DNA of 64,000 nt from the NCBI RefSeq assembly GCF_012395255.1, contig NZ_JAAZQD010000003.1, forward strand, positions 496,001 to 560,000. The letters run 5' to 3'. The notes under the pieces were generated by a model. That model did no database searches and was not told the DNA's origin. It worked only from the letters and a program-made list of their open reading frames with translations. The translations under genes were made by a program, and so were the position numbers. The DNA is from Oleiagrimonas citrea (GTDB taxonomy: Bacteria > Pseudomonadota > Gammaproteobacteria > Xanthomonadales > Rhodanobacteraceae). Below are positions 28,136-38,633 of the stretch, piece after piece; position 1 is the stretch's first letter, and every line of letters begins with the position of its first letter.

Positions 28136-29407
28136 ATGTCCGCCGTCCCCGAGCATTCCTCCGAAATCACGCCCCGCAACGCCGAGTCCGAGCCGCGCCG
28201 TCACAGTGTCGGTGTACGCATCGGTCCAGTGCAGGTCGGCGGTGGCGCGCCGGTCGCGGTGCAGTCGATGACCAATACCGACACCGCCGATGTACAGGGC
28301 ACGGCGAAGCAGGTGGCGGAGTTGGCGCGCGCCGGTTCCGAGCTGGTGCGCATTACCGTGAACAATCCCGAGGCGGCCGCTGCGGTACCACGTATCCGCG
28401 AACGCCTGGACATGATGGGCGTGTCCGTGCCGCTGGTCGGCGATTTCCACTACAACGGCCACCAGTTGCTGGAAGCCGAGCCGGCCTGCGCCGAGGCGCT
28501 GGCGAAGTACCGCATCAATCCGGGCAACGTCGGCTTCGGCAAGAAGAAGGACTCGCAGTTCGCCGCGATCATCGAGAAGGCGCTGGAATACGACAAACCG
28601 GTGCGCATCGGCGCCAACTGGGGTTCGCTGGACCAGTCCATGGTCGCCGTGCTGATGGACGAGAATCACCAGCGCGCGAAGCCGTGGGACGCCGCGCACG
28701 TGGCGCGCGAGGCACTGATCCGCTCGGCACTGGATTCGGCTGCGCGGGCCGAGGAACTCGGTCTGTCGCGCGACCGCATCATCCTCTCGGCCAAGGTGTC
28801 GGGTGTGCAGGAGCTGATCGCCGTCTACCGCGATCTGGCCGCGCGTTCGGACTATGCGCTGCACCTCGGTCTGACCGAGGCCGGCATGGGCTCGAAGGGC
28901 ATCGTCGCCTCCAGCGCCGCGCTGGCGGTGCTGCTGCAGGAAGGCATCGGCGACACCATCCGCATCTCGTTGACGCCGGAACCCGGGCAGTCGCGCACGC
29001 AGGAAGTCATCGTCGCGCAGGAACTGCTGCAGACCATGGGCCTGCGCGCCTTCACGCCGCTGGTCACGGCCTGTCCGGGCTGCGGGCGCACCACCAGCAC
29101 GGTGTTCCAGGAGCTGGCCAAGGCCGTGCAGGAGCATGTGCGCGCGAAGATGCCGGAATGGCGCGTGAAGTACGACGGTGTGGAGAACATGACGCTCGCT
29201 GTCATGGGCTGCGTGGTCAACGGGCCGGGCGAGTCCAAGCACGCCAATATCGGCATCTCGCTGCCGGGTACGGGCGAGGCGCCTTCGGCGCCGGTGTTCG
29301 TCGACGGCAAGAAGACCGTGACCCTGCGCGGCGAAGGCATCGCGCAGGAGTTCATCGGTATCGTCGAGGACTACATCGGCACGCATTACACCGCACGCGG
29401 CGATTGA
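28136..29407 (+). CDS. ispG: 4-hydroxy-3-methylbut-2-enyl diphosphate synthase (IspG)
   Basis: Iron-sulfur enzyme of the MEP isoprenoid pathway converting MEcPP to HMBPP. 423 residues. The cluster ligands are Cys313 and Cys316 (ACPGCGRT), Cys359 and Glu366 ([10 protein letters not shown]). The N-terminal barrel has VQSMTNTDT and RITVNN. ATG 28136 places the start just before the family N-terminus; the open frame continues far upstream but overlaps the previous gene. The downstream methyltransferase gene begins 13 nt after the stop. Confidence 0.96.
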   Translation: MSAVPEHSSEITPRNAESEPRRHSVGVRIGPVQVGGGAPVAVQSMTNTDTADVQGTAKQVAELARAGSELVRITVNNPEAAAAVPRIRERLDMMGVSVPLVGDFHYNGHQLLEAEPACAEALAKYRINPGNVGFGKKKDSQFAAIIEKALEYDKPVRIGANWGSLDQSMVAVLMDENHQRAKPWDAAHVAREALIRSALDSAARAEELGLSRDRIILSAKVSGVQELIAVYRDLAARSDYALHLGLTEAGMGSKGIVASSAALAVLLQEGIGDTIRISLTPEPGQSRTQEVIVAQELLQTMGLRAFTPLVTACPGCGRTTSTVFQELAKAVQEHVRAKMPEWRVKYDGVENMTLAVMGCVVNGPGESKHANIGISLPGTGEAPSAPVFVDGKKTVTLRGEGIAQEFIGIVEDYIGTHYTARGD

Positions 29408-29420
29408 GTCGCGGTCCGAC

Positions 29421-30089
29421 ATGGATGAGGAAACCCGCATCCGCGCGCTCTGGGACGCCAACGCGGCGGCCTGGACCCACGCGGTGCGCAGCGGCGGCAT
29501 CCGCAGCCGCCGCGTGGCGACGGATGGCGCGATCCTCGACGCCGTGCTCGCGCGGCATCCCCGCACCGCGCTGGATATCGGCTGCGGCGAGGGATGGCTG
29601 GTGCGCGCACTGGCAGCCCTGGACATCGACGTGCTGGGTGTGGATGGCGCCCGCGCGCTGATCGAACAGGCACAGGCGGCCGGTCCCGGCCGGTATCGGG
29701 TGCGGACCCAGGAAGCTCTGGGCGAGCATGGGCTGGACGCGCGCTTCGACGTGGTGACGTGCAATTTCGCCTTGTTCGGCAAGACCGTGGTCGAGCGTCT
29801 GTTCGAACGCGTGCCGGAATGGCTGCAACCCGGCGGGGCGTTGATCATCCAGACACTGCATCCCGACTCGGTCTGCGACGGCGCGGAGGCCCGGGACGGC
29901 TGGCGCAGCGGGTCGTGGCAGGGTTGCGGCGACGGATTCGGCGATGCGCCGCCGTGGTACTTCCGCACACTTGCGAGCTGGACAGCGTTGATCGAGGCCA
30001 GCGGGCTGCGCGTGGTCGAGTGTCGAACGCCTCGCGACCCCGAGGGTGGCCGGGCGCTGTCGCTACTGCTGGTGGCCGAGGCGGCCTGA
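29421..30089 (+). CDS. Class I SAM-dependent methyltransferase
   Basis: 222 residues. The SAM-binding motif I is LDIGCGEGWLV (about 51-61), motif II ends VLGVDGA, and the later FDVVTCNFALFGKT and PGGALIIQTLHPD regions fit the Rossmann fold. A C-terminal segment with PPWYFRTLASW may form the substrate pocket. The substrate is unknown. It is 13 nt after ispG and probably co-transcribed. Confidence 0.85.
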   Translation: MDEETRIRALWDANAAAWTHAVRSGGIRSRRVATDGAILDAVLARHPRTALDIGCGEGWLVRALAALDIDVLGVDGARALIEQAQAAGPGRYRVRTQEALGEHGLDARFDVVTCNFALFGKTVVERLFERVPEWLQPGGALIIQTLHPDSVCDGAEARDGWRSGSWQGCGDGFGDAPPWYFRTLASWTALIEASGLRVVECRTPRDPEGGRALSLLLVAEAA

Positions 30090-30199
30090 TCGCCGCGCCG
30101 ACGAGATTTCGATAGAGTGTCTTGTTGGTGTGTGTCAGGGAGATGCGCGCCGACGTCGCGGTGCGCCGCGATCGGACAAAACAACAGGGGGGAATACGG

Positions 30200-30622
30200 A
30201 TGTTGAAGCGTGCACTTTTCGGACTGGTCGTGCTCGGGGCTTTTCTGCTCTGGCATTTCGGCAGGAACGCGACCATGCCCTCGCTGGCCGAGGAAGCTCA
30301 GATGGCTCCGCCCGCACAAGCCACGTCGGTCACATTCAAGAAGGATTCCTGGGCGTGCACCGCCGAGGAGTTCAAGCATCAGGTGCTTCAGGACAAGAGC
30401 TACTACGCCAGTCCGGTGGTGATCAAGATCGTTGGCGGCGCACCGCAGTTCTGCCGCGAGATCAACACGAGCCACGGATATACGCTGGTGAAGAGCGACG
30501 CGGCGCCCGGCCCGTGTCCCGATCACAGTTGCGTTGCTTTCAGAGCGGAGGTTCGGTTCAAGGGGCGTACCTACCCCTGGGTGCTATATGCGCCCAATAG
30601 CTTCATTGCATCGTCGAACTGA
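30200..30622 (+). CDS. Small exported or membrane-anchored protein, unknown
   Basis: 140 residues that I do not recognise. An N-terminal hydrophobic stretch after MLKRALFG (about 6-24, ending LLWHFG) is a signal anchor. The mature part has four cysteines (WAC, FCREI, GPCPDHSC) that could form two disulfides in the periplasm. GGGGGGAA lies before ATG 30200, deciding it over an upstream in-frame ATG at 30122. The gene converges with aat. Confidence 0.6.
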   Translation: MLKRALFGLVVLGAFLLWHFGRNATMPSLAEEAQMAPPAQATSVTFKKDSWACTAEEFKHQVLQDKSYYASPVVIKIVGGAPQFCREINTSHGYTLVKSDAAPGPCPDHSCVAFRAEVRFKGRTYPWVLYAPNSFIASSN

Positions 30623-30676
30623 GACGTCTTCCGGGTACGGATGCGTCGCGAGCCGCCGCGATTGCCGTGCGCGCGG

Positions 30677-31426
30677 TCACGGGTTGGATTTCGCCGTTCG
30701 CAGCAGGTCGTCGGCGAGGCGCGGTGGAGTCGGGCGCCAGATGTCCGCAGTGAGCGGTTGCGACGCCAGCGCTTCGGCACGGGCGACGAAATCCTTGCGT
30801 GGCCATTCTTCCGCGCCGAGCGAAAGCAGGTGCGGGTTGCTCACTTGCGCGTCGAGCAACGGTGCGCCGCCTTCACGCAGCAGTGCGGCGAGCGCGCACA
30901 GCGCCATTTTCGAGCCGCCGCTCTGTGCGCTGAACATCGACTCGCCGCAGAAAAGCCGGCCCACGGCCACGCCGTATACGCCACCGACCAGGGCGTCGTC
31001 GTCCCATACTTCCATGCTGTGGGCGTGGCCGAGGCGGTGCAGGACGCTATAGGCCTGGATCATCGCAGGGCCGATCCAGGTGCCGTCCTGACCGGGGCGT
31101 GGAGCGGCGCAGGCTTCGATGACCCGGTCGAAGGCCTGGTTCACGGTGATCCGCCAGCCTTTGCCGCGGACCTGGCGCCGCAGACTGCGGTTGGGACGCA
31201 GGCGTTCGGTACGGAACACACAGCGTGGGTCCGGCGACCACCACAGAATCGGATCGCTCTCGCTGAACCAGGGAAAGATGCCGTGGCGATAGGCGGCCAG
31301 CAGGCGCTCCGGACGCAGGTCGCCGCCGACGGCGAGCAGGCCGTCGGGGTCGCGCAGTGCGCGAGAGACGGGCGGGAAACGCGGTGGCGAACCGGGTTCG
31401 ATGAATGTGAGCGGAAGGCGCGTCAT
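30677..31426 (-). CDS. aat: Leucyl/phenylalanyl-tRNA-protein transferase
   Basis: N-end rule enzyme that adds Leu or Phe to proteins with N-terminal Arg or Lys, marking them for ClpAP. 249 residues with FPPVSRALRDPDGLLAVGGDL, the YRHGIFPWFSESDPILWWSPDPR region, the SMEVWDDDALVGGVYGVAVG stretch and GESMFS. It is the last gene of a trxB-DUF482-TIGR03067-aat run on -; clpA is not adjacent here. Confidence 0.95.
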   Translation of the reverse strand: MTRLPLTFIEPGSPPRFPPVSRALRDPDGLLAVGGDLRPERLLAAYRHGIFPWFSESDPILWWSPDPRCVFRTERLRPNRSLRRQVRGKGWRITVNQAFDRVIEACAAPRPGQDGTWIGPAMIQAYSVLHRLGHAHSMEVWDDDALVGGVYGVAVGRLFCGESMFSAQSGGSKMALCALAALLREGGAPLLDAQVSNPHLLSLGAEEWPRKDFVARAEALASQPLTADIWRPTPPRLADDLLRTAKSNP

Positions 31427-31463
31427 GACACCGTCATGGTGCCACGACGCGGAATGGTGCGCT

Positions 31464-31880
31464 TCAGCTACGGCGCACGAAGCTGCGCATGGTCAGTCCC
31501 TGCGTGGTGCGGAACTGCGTGGGTCGCGCCATGCCCGGATCGGCGGCGATGAACACGAAACGGTCGTCGTCCAGTTGATAGCTGGCCAGGATCGGCTGGC
31601 CGGCCTCTTCGCCGATGGCGTCGACCCAGGTGATGGACTTGGGCGTGGTCGTGGCGTCTAGCGTGAAGGTGCCGTGCAGCATGAGTGTGCCATCTGGAGA
31701 GCGAGCTTCGAAACGATGGCCGTCGATGAGGTTGATGACACCTGCGCCACCATAGGTATCCGGCGGGTCGATGACGCCATTATCCTCGACGCCGACCTGC
31801 ACCCATTCGCCTTGCAGCAGGGCAAGGTCATGTTCGCTGGCATTCGAATGATCGTTTTTGTTCTCTTCGTTCATGCTCAT
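31464..31880 (-). CDS. TIGR03067-type small protein
   Basis: 138 residues. LALLQGEWVQVGVEDNGV at about 19-36 and the beta-rich remainder resemble TIGR03067 domains, of unknown function and common in Planctomycetes and some proteobacteria. There is no signal peptide, so it is likely cytoplasmic. It lies 37 nt before aat on the same strand. The family match is from memory and moderately sure. Confidence 0.6.
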   Translation of the reverse strand: MSMNEENKNDHSNASEHDLALLQGEWVQVGVEDNGVIDPPDTYGGAGVINLIDGHRFEARSPDGTLMLHGTFTLDATTTPKSITWVDAIGEEAGQPILASYQLDDDRFVFIAADPGMARPTQFRTTQGLTMRSFVRRS

Positions 31881-31913
31881 GATGCAATCAGTCCTTGAAA
31901 TGTACGGCGCATT

Positions 31914-33047
31914 CTATGCTTCGGCGTACGGACTGTGTGCGCGCAGCTCCTCGGCATAGACCTGCATCTCCTCGTCTTCCTCACGCAAGGCACGCGCCAC
32001 GGCCGCGCGGAATCCCTCGTGGACCAGGAAATGGCGTGAGTGCGTGCGGGTGGGCATGAAGCCGCGCGCCATCTTGTGGCGGCCCTGTGCACCTGGTTCG
32101 AAACGTTGCAGTCCGTGCGCGATGGCGTGTTCGATGCCGAGGTAGTAGCACAGTTCGAAGTGCAGGCCGGGTACATCGACGCGGGTGCCCCAGTAGCGGC
32201 CGTACAGCGTGTTTTTGCCGCGAAGGAACAGCGCCATCGCGAGGATGTCGTCGCCGTGCCGCGCCAGCGCCACCTGCACGCTGTCGCCGAGCGAGGCTGC
32301 CAGATGGCGGAAGAAGTCGAGCGTCAGCGCGGCGTGGTTGCCTTTCTCGTCGAAGGTGGCTTGGTAGAGCGCGTGGATCTGCATCCATTCGGCGTCGCTG
32401 AGGCGGTTGCCGGCGACCATCGCGCAATCCAGTCCGCTGTCGGCGACCTGGCGGCGCTCATGGCGGATGTTCTTGCGCTTCTTGTGCTTGAGCGCGGCGA
32501 GGAAATCCGCAAAGTCGCCGTAGCCGCGGTTGTGCCAGTGGTACTGGATGTCGTGGCGCGGCAGCCATGCATCGTCGAAGGCGTCCAGGTCATCGTCGGT
32601 CAGGAAATTGGCGTGTGCCGACGACAGACCGTGGCGGCGCGCTTCCTCGGCGAGAGCGTCGATCAGCGCGCGGCGCAGGGCCGGCGCTTCGTCGCCGTCG
32701 GCGACCAGCAGGCGCGGCCCGGGGATGGGCGAGTAGGGCACGCCCAGCAGCAGTTTCGGGTAGTAGTCGCCACCGGCCTGTTCCCAGGCATGCGCCCAGC
32801 CCCAGTCGAACACGTATTCGCCGTGCGAGTTGCCTTTCAGGTAGACCGGGGCGGCGCCGATCAGGCGCTCGCCGTCGTGCAGGGTCAGGTGATGCGGTTG
32901 CCAGCCCCACTCGCGACGAATGCAGTCGTGGCGTTCCAGTCCGGCGAGGAAGGCGTGCGAGACAAACGGGTTCGCCGCGCCGGCTAGCGCATCCCAGGCC
33001 GAGGCCTCGATGTCGTCCAGGGAATCGTGGAAGCGGGCCGTGAGCAT
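31914..33047 (-). CDS. FemAB-like DUF482 acyltransferase
   Basis: 377 residues of the PF04339/GNAT-like family. The N-terminus has NPFVSHAFLAGLE, the middle KHKKRKNIRHERRQV, and the C-terminal half LYGRYWGTRVDVPGLHFELCYYLGIEHAI and FEPGAQGRHKMARGFMPT, all strongly conserved in this family. FemAB relatives transfer aminoacyl groups in peptidoglycan synthesis; the substrate here is unknown. It sits between trxB and the TIGR03067 gene. Confidence 0.85.
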   Translation of the reverse strand: MLTARFHDSLDDIEASAWDALAGAANPFVSHAFLAGLERHDCIRREWGWQPHHLTLHDGERLIGAAPVYLKGNSHGEYVFDWGWAHAWEQAGGDYYPKLLLGVPYSPIPGPRLLVADGDEAPALRRALIDALAEEARRHGLSSAHANFLTDDDLDAFDDAWLPRHDIQYHWHNRGYGDFADFLAALKHKKRKNIRHERRQVADSGLDCAMVAGNRLSDAEWMQIHALYQATFDEKGNHAALTLDFFRHLAASLGDSVQVALARHGDDILAMALFLRGKNTLYGRYWGTRVDVPGLHFELCYYLGIEHAIAHGLQRFEPGAQGRHKMARGFMPTRTHSRHFLVHEGFRAAVARALREEDEEMQVYAEELRAHSPYAEA

Positions 33048-33064
33048 GCGGTCAGGATAGCGGG

Positions 33065-33096
33065 ACCGACCGGCGCATCGTGATGCGCCGGTCGGT
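33065..33096 (-). terminator. 14-bp hairpin after trxB, no U-tract
   Basis: ACCGACCGGCGCAT (33065-33078) and ATGCGCCGGTCGGT (33083-33096) are perfectly complementary around CGTG. It lies 15 nt after the trxB stop. Without a T-run it may attenuate transcription or protect the trxB message 3' end. Confidence 0.6.
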
Positions 33097-33110
33097 CGAC
33101 AGACGGCGGA

Positions 33111-34229
<1,119 letters not shown>

Positions 34230-34312
34230 TCAAGACGTACCGGTCGGTGCGCAGCGCGAACCCGCGCGGCGCGTCCTTTTTCAGCAGAAGTTCTTGCGAG
34301 GTTGTTCGTCCC

Positions 34313-35377
34313 ATGCGTATCGGCATTCCTTCCGAAACCAAGACCCTCGAGGGCCGTGTCGCCCTGGTGCCCGCCGCGGCCGGCGATCTGGTCCGTCGTG
34401 GCCACGAGGTCTTCATCCAGTCCGGCGCGGGCGAGAAGAGCGGCTTCTCGGACGAGGCCTACACCCAGGTTGGCGTGCAGATCGCGGCCGACGCCGCGGC
34501 GCTGTATGCGGCCGGCGAACTGATCGTCAAGGTCAAGGAGCCGATCGCGGGCGATCTGGAGCATCTGCAGAAGCATCATCTGCTGTTCTGCTACCTGCAC
34601 CTGGCCGCCGAGCCGGCGCTGACCGAGCGTCTGCTCGAGATCGGCCTGACCGGTGTGGCCTTCGAGTCGGTGGAAGAGAACGGTTCGCTGCCGCTGCTGA
34701 CGCCGATGTCGATCATCGCCGGTCGCATCGCCACCCAATGCGGCACCACCCTGCTGCACCGCCCGAACGGCGGCAAGGGCAAGCTGCTGGGCGGCCTGGC
34801 CTCGGCCGAGCGCGGCAAGGTGGTGGTGCTGGGCGCTGGTGCGGCCGGCGGTGCATCCGCTGCGCTGGCGGCGCAGGCCGGCGCCAACGTGGTGGTGTTC
34901 GATAAGCGCCAGGACCGCATGGCCGAGATGATGGCGCTGGGCCACAACGTGACTGCGCTGTATGCCTACGAGCAGGCCGTGGCCGAGCACGTGGCCGACG
35001 CCGACCTGGTCATCGGCGCGGTGCTGATCCCCAGCGCCAAGGCGCCGCGCGTGGTCACCGAAGACATGGTCAAGACCATGGAGAAGGGCAGCGTGCTGGT
35101 GGACATCTCCATCGACCAGGGCGGTTGCTTCGAGACCTCCAAACCGACCACCTGGGCCGAGCCGACCTACGACGTGCACGGTGTCACGCATTTCGCCGTC
35201 ACCAACATGCCGGGTGCGGTGCAGCAGACCTCCAGTCAGGCCATTTCGGCGGCGATCCTGCCGTACGTGCAGCGCCTGGCGGCCGGCGTCAGCTGGCGTG
35301 AGCATGAACCGCTGCGTGCGGGCATCAATGTCGAAGGCGGCGAAATCGTGCATCCTGCCTTGAGGGCCGATGCGTAA
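34313..35377 (+). CDS. ald: Alanine dehydrogenase
   Basis: NAD-dependent interconversion of L-alanine and pyruvate plus ammonium. 354 residues. It begins MRIGIPSETKTLEGRVAL, with VKVKEP, FCYLHLAAEP (substrate region), the NAD-binding VLGAGAAGGASA and the C-terminal TNMPGAVQQTSS. The ATG at 34313 fits the family start; the ribosome site GAGG is 11 nt upstream and weak. A two-tier hairpin follows the gene. Confidence 0.95.
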   Translation: MRIGIPSETKTLEGRVALVPAAAGDLVRRGHEVFIQSGAGEKSGFSDEAYTQVGVQIAADAAALYAAGELIVKVKEPIAGDLEHLQKHHLLFCYLHLAAEPALTERLLEIGLTGVAFESVEENGSLPLLTPMSIIAGRIATQCGTTLLHRPNGGKGKLLGGLASAERGKVVVLGAGAAGGASAALAAQAGANVVVFDKRQDRMAEMMALGHNVTALYAYEQAVAEHVADADLVIGAVLIPSAKAPRVVTEDMVKTMEKGSVLVDISIDQGGCFETSKPTTWAEPTYDVHGVTHFAVTNMPGAVQQTSSQAISAAILPYVQRLAAGVSWREHEPLRAGINVEGGEIVHPALRADA

Positions 35378-35386
35378 CGCCCGTGT

Positions 35387-35435
35387 CCCGCGCTGGGCCG
35401 GTGTGTCTGCCACGCGGCACCGGGTTCGGCGCGGG
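35387..35435 (+). terminator. Nested hairpin after ald, no U-tract
   Basis: CCCGCGC (35387-35393) pairs with GCGCGGG (35429-35435), and within it CCGGTG (35398-35403) pairs with CACCGG (35418-35423). It may end the ald transcript by a Rho-assisted route. Confidence 0.4.
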
Positions 35436-35447
35436 CGATTCGGGGCA

Positions 35448-35475
35448 TGAACAAGTGCGCAGGACGTGCTATAAC
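35448..35475 (+). promoter_or_regulatory. Candidate ftsK promoter
   Basis: TGAACA (35448-35453), 16-bp spacer, TATAAC (35470-35475). The perfect 10-bp palindrome TGAAATTTCA (35482-35491) follows at the expected start of transcription and could be an operator. Confidence 0.45.
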
Positions 35476-35526
35476 GTTTCCTGAAATTTCATGCAGTTGC
35501 CCTGATTTCTTGAGGTAGTACACCAC

Positions 35527-37866
35527 GTGGCACGCAAGACCAGCGCCAAGGCCAAGGGGAAAGCGCAGGAACCGGAGAGCGGTCTCAACGAGGACCTGCG
35601 CCGGCGTCTGCGCGAAGCCGGCGTCCTGTTGTTGGTGCCACTGGCGGTGTATCTGCTGCTGTGTCTGGCGACCTACAGCGCACAGGACCCGAGCTGGTCG
35701 CACGCGTCCGAGGTTGACGACATTCACAATCTGGGCGGCATGGTCGGCGCGTGGATCGCCGACCTGCTGCGCTATCTGTTCGGTGTCGTCTCCTACGCCT
35801 TTCCGCTGCTGTTGCTGGCGCTGGGCCTGAAGGTTCTGCGCCGCGACGTGAACGCGGAGTCGGTGACGCCGTACGAGCCGGCGCTTCGTCTGGTCGGTTT
35901 CGTGCTGTTCTTCATCGTCGGGCCGGGGCTGGCGGCGCTGAACTTCGGTCACTACCGTGCCGCGCCGGCTGGAACCGGCGGTGTGCTCGGCGAGGCGGTC
36001 AGTCATGGTCTGGGCAGTGCCTTCGGTCAGGGCACGCCATTGTTGCTGTTCGCGCTGCTGTTGATCGCGATCACGCTGGCAACGGGCCTTTCGTGGTTCC
36101 GTGTGATGGATGTCATCGGCCGCGGTGTGCTGGCGTTCGGTGCCTGGCTGGGTGCGCGTCTGCGCAAGGCGCCGGACATGCTGGCGGCCCGTGCGGCTCG
36201 CGCCGAGCGCACGGCGGTCAAGAAGGTCGAGGCGGTGAAGCAGGCCAGGCGCGAACCGATCCGCATCGAGCCGATCGAGCCGCGCGTGGAGAAGAGCGAG
36301 CGCGCCACGCGCGAGTCGCAGATTCCATTGTTCAAGAGTTCCTCTGCGAAGGGCGAACTGCCGCCACTGTCGCTGCTGGACGAGCCGCCGCCGCAGGGGC
36401 CGGGCTACAGCGAGGAAGCGCTGGAAGTGCTTTCGCGCCAGGTCGAGCTGAAGCTGAAGGATTTCCGCATCGAGGCGCGCGTGGTCGGGGTCTATCCCGG
36501 TCCGGTCATCACCCGTTTCGAGCTGGAACCCGCGCCGGGCGTGCGCGGCAGCCAGGTGTCCAATCTGGACAAGGACATTGCACGCGGCCTGTCCGTGGTC
36601 AGCGTGCGCGTGGTCGATGTGATCCCGGGCAAGAACGTGATCGGCCTGGAGATTCCCAACACCAAGCGCGAGATCGTCTATCTCTCGGAGATCCTGCGCT
36701 CGAAGGAATACGACGCCGCCAAGAGTTCGTTGTCGCTGGCGCTGGGCAAGAATATCGGCGGTCGGCCGGTCGTGGTGGATCTGGCCAAGATGCCGCATCT
36801 GCTGGTGGCCGGCACCACCGGTTCGGGCAAGTCGGTCGCCGTCAACGCCATGGTCCTGTCGCTGCTGTACAAGGCCAGCAAGGACGACGTGCGCCTGATC
36901 ATGATCGATCCGAAGATGCTGGAGCTGTCGGTCTACGAGGGCATTCCGCATCTGTTGGCGCCGGTGGTCACCGACATGAAGGAGGCCGCCAACGCGCTGC
37001 GCTGGTGCGTGGCCGAGATGGAGCGCCGTTACAAGCTGATGGCCGCGGTCGGCGTGCGCAATCTGGCCGGATTCAACAAGAAGGTCAACGAGGCCGAGAA
37101 GGCGGGGCAGCCCTTGCTGGACCCGTTGTTCAAGCCCAATCCGGAACAGCCGGAACTGACCGCCGACCCGCTGCAGCCGCAGCCGCACATCGTGGTCATC
37201 ATCGACGAATTCGCCGACATGATGATGATCGTCGGCAAGAAGGTCGAAGAGCTGATTGCGCGTCTGGCGCAGAAGGCGCGTGCCGCCGGCATCCACCTGA
37301 TCCTGGCCACGCAGCGCCCGTCGGTGGACGTCATCACCGGCCTGATCAAGGCCAACATTCCGACTCGCATCGCGTTCCAGGTCTCGAGCAAGATCGACTC
37401 GCGCACCATTCTCGACCAGTCCGGCGCGGAGACGTTGCTGGGCCACGGCGACATGCTGTATCTGCCGCCGGGCACGGCCACGCCCGAACGCGTGCATGGC
37501 GCCTTCGTCGACGATCACGAGGTGCATGGCGTGGTCGAGTGGCTGAAGTCGCAGGGCGAGCCCGACTACATCGAGGGCGTGCTGGAAGACGTGCAGACGC
37601 TGGGCGATGGCAAGGTCATCAGCGAGTCCGGTTTGCCGCAGGATGCCGATGAAGGCGGTGGCGGCGACGCGGCGCTGTACGACAAGGCCGTGGCCATCGT
37701 CACGCAGACGCGCCGCGCGTCGATTTCTGGTGTGCAGCGGCATCTGCGCATTGGCTACAACCGCGCCGCGCGGCTGATCGAACAAATGGAGGCCGACGGC
37801 GTGGTCAGCGCGCCGCAGCACAACGGCACCCGCGAAGTGCTGGCACCGCCGCCGCCGCGCGATTGA
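35527..37866 (+). CDS. ftsK: DNA translocase FtsK
   Basis: Septum-anchored motor that pumps chromosome ends and activates XerCD at dif. 779 residues, the short-linker form. Four N-terminal membrane segments lie between about 32 and 190. A basic linker (205-290) is followed by the RecA-like motor with Walker A GTTGSGKS (429-436), Walker [14 protein letters not shown] and [28 protein letters not shown]. The C-terminal gamma winged helix (from about 715) reads KOPS sequences. The start is GTG at 35527. lolA follows after 71 nt. Confidence 0.96.
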   Translation: MARKTSAKAKGKAQEPESGLNEDLRRRLREAGVLLLVPLAVYLLLCLATYSAQDPSWSHASEVDDIHNLGGMVGAWIADLLRYLFGVVSYAFPLLLLALGLKVLRRDVNAESVTPYEPALRLVGFVLFFIVGPGLAALNFGHYRAAPAGTGGVLGEAVSHGLGSAFGQGTPLLLFALLLIAITLATGLSWFRVMDVIGRGVLAFGAWLGARLRKAPDMLAARAARAERTAVKKVEAVKQARREPIRIEPIEPRVEKSERATRESQIPLFKSSSAKGELPPLSLLDEPPPQGPGYSEEALEVLSRQVELKLKDFRIEARVVGVYPGPVITRFELEPAPGVRGSQVSNLDKDIARGLSVVSVRVVDVIPGKNVIGLEIPNTKREIVYLSEILRSKEYDAAKSSLSLALGKNIGGRPVVVDLAKMPHLLVAGTTGSGKSVAVNAMVLSLLYKASKDDVRLIMIDPKMLELSVYEGIPHLLAPVVTDMKEAANALRWCVAEMERRYKLMAAVGVRNLAGFNKKVNEAEKAGQPLLDPLFKPNPEQPELTADPLQPQPHIVVIIDEFADMMMIVGKKVEELIARLAQKARAAGIHLILATQRPSVDVITGLIKANIPTRIAFQVSSKIDSRTILDQSGAETLLGHGDMLYLPPGTATPERVHGAFVDDHEVHGVVEWLKSQGEPDYIEGVLEDVQTLGDGKVISESGLPQDADEGGGGDAALYDKAVAIVTQTRRASISGVQRHLRIGYNRAARLIEQMEADGVVSAPQHNGTREVLAPPPPRD

Positions 37867-37937
37867 GGCGCTTCAGCCTCGCTTCAAATCATTTCGCTCA
37901 AGCTGAACGCATCCTTCTTGTTTCTGCAGGTTCGTCC

Positions 37938-38600
37938 ATGAAGATTCGCTTCGCCATGCTGCTGTTGATCCTGTGCCTCGCGCCGTTCGCTGCGCAGTCC
38001 GCGCAGACCGCCCGGGCCCGTCTGGACGCCTTTGCGCACAATCTGCATGCCTTGCGCGGGGACTTCACGCAGACCCTGACCGACGCCAATGGTCGAACCG
38101 GTCAGACCAGTCGCGGCACCGTGGCGTTGCAGACGCCGCGATTGTTCCGTTGGCAGACCAAGACGCCGTATCAGCAGTTGATCGTCGCCGACGGCAGTCG
38201 CGTGTGGACCTACGACCCGGACCTTGAACAGGTCACGGTGCAGCGGCAGAGCCTGCGCGAAGCGCACAGTCCGCTGACGGTACTGACCGATCCGTCGCGC
38301 GTGGACAAGGAATTCACGGTGACCGAACTGGGCACACGCGACGGCCTGCAATGGTTGCAGCTCAGCCCGCGGGACAGCGCGCAGAATATCCAGTCGGCGC
38401 AGCTCGGTTTCGATGACAAAGGGCTTGTGGAGATGCGCTTCACGGACCGTCTGGGCGCGGAATCGGTGATTCGCTTCAGTCATTGGCAGCGCAATCCGTC
38501 GCTGCCTTCATCGTTGTTCACCTTCACCCCGCCGAAGGGCGCGGACGTGGTCGGCGACACCAGCGGCATTCCCGAAGTGCGTCCGCTGGGTGGCTCCTGA
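37938..38600 (+). CDS. lolA: Outer-membrane lipoprotein carrier LolA
   Basis: Periplasmic chaperone that takes lipoproteins from LolCDE to LolB. 220 residues with a signal peptide ending near AAQSAQTA. The family features are LHALRGDFTQTLTDANGR, FRWQTKTPYQQLIVADGSRVWTYDPDLEQVTV and the final FTFTPPKGADVV. The start is the ATG directly before the signal peptide (37938). ftsK-lolA is a common gammaproteobacterial pair; here rarA is 4 kb away rather than adjacent. Confidence 0.95.
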   Translation: MKIRFAMLLLILCLAPFAAQSAQTARARLDAFAHNLHALRGDFTQTLTDANGRTGQTSRGTVALQTPRLFRWQTKTPYQQLIVADGSRVWTYDPDLEQVTVQRQSLREAHSPLTVLTDPSRVDKEFTVTELGTRDGLQWLQLSPRDSAQNIQSAQLGFDDKGLVEMRFTDRLGAESVIRFSHWQRNPSLPSSLFTFTPPKGADVVGDTSGIPEVRPLGGS

Positions 38601-38633
38601 CCCGGTTCCGGGACGCACGTACAGGGGAGTGCG

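Noticed and set aside
35236-37821. An 861-codon open frame opposite ftsK
   Set aside because: Antisense of a certain gene; His/Arg/Gln-rich composition typical of shadow frames.
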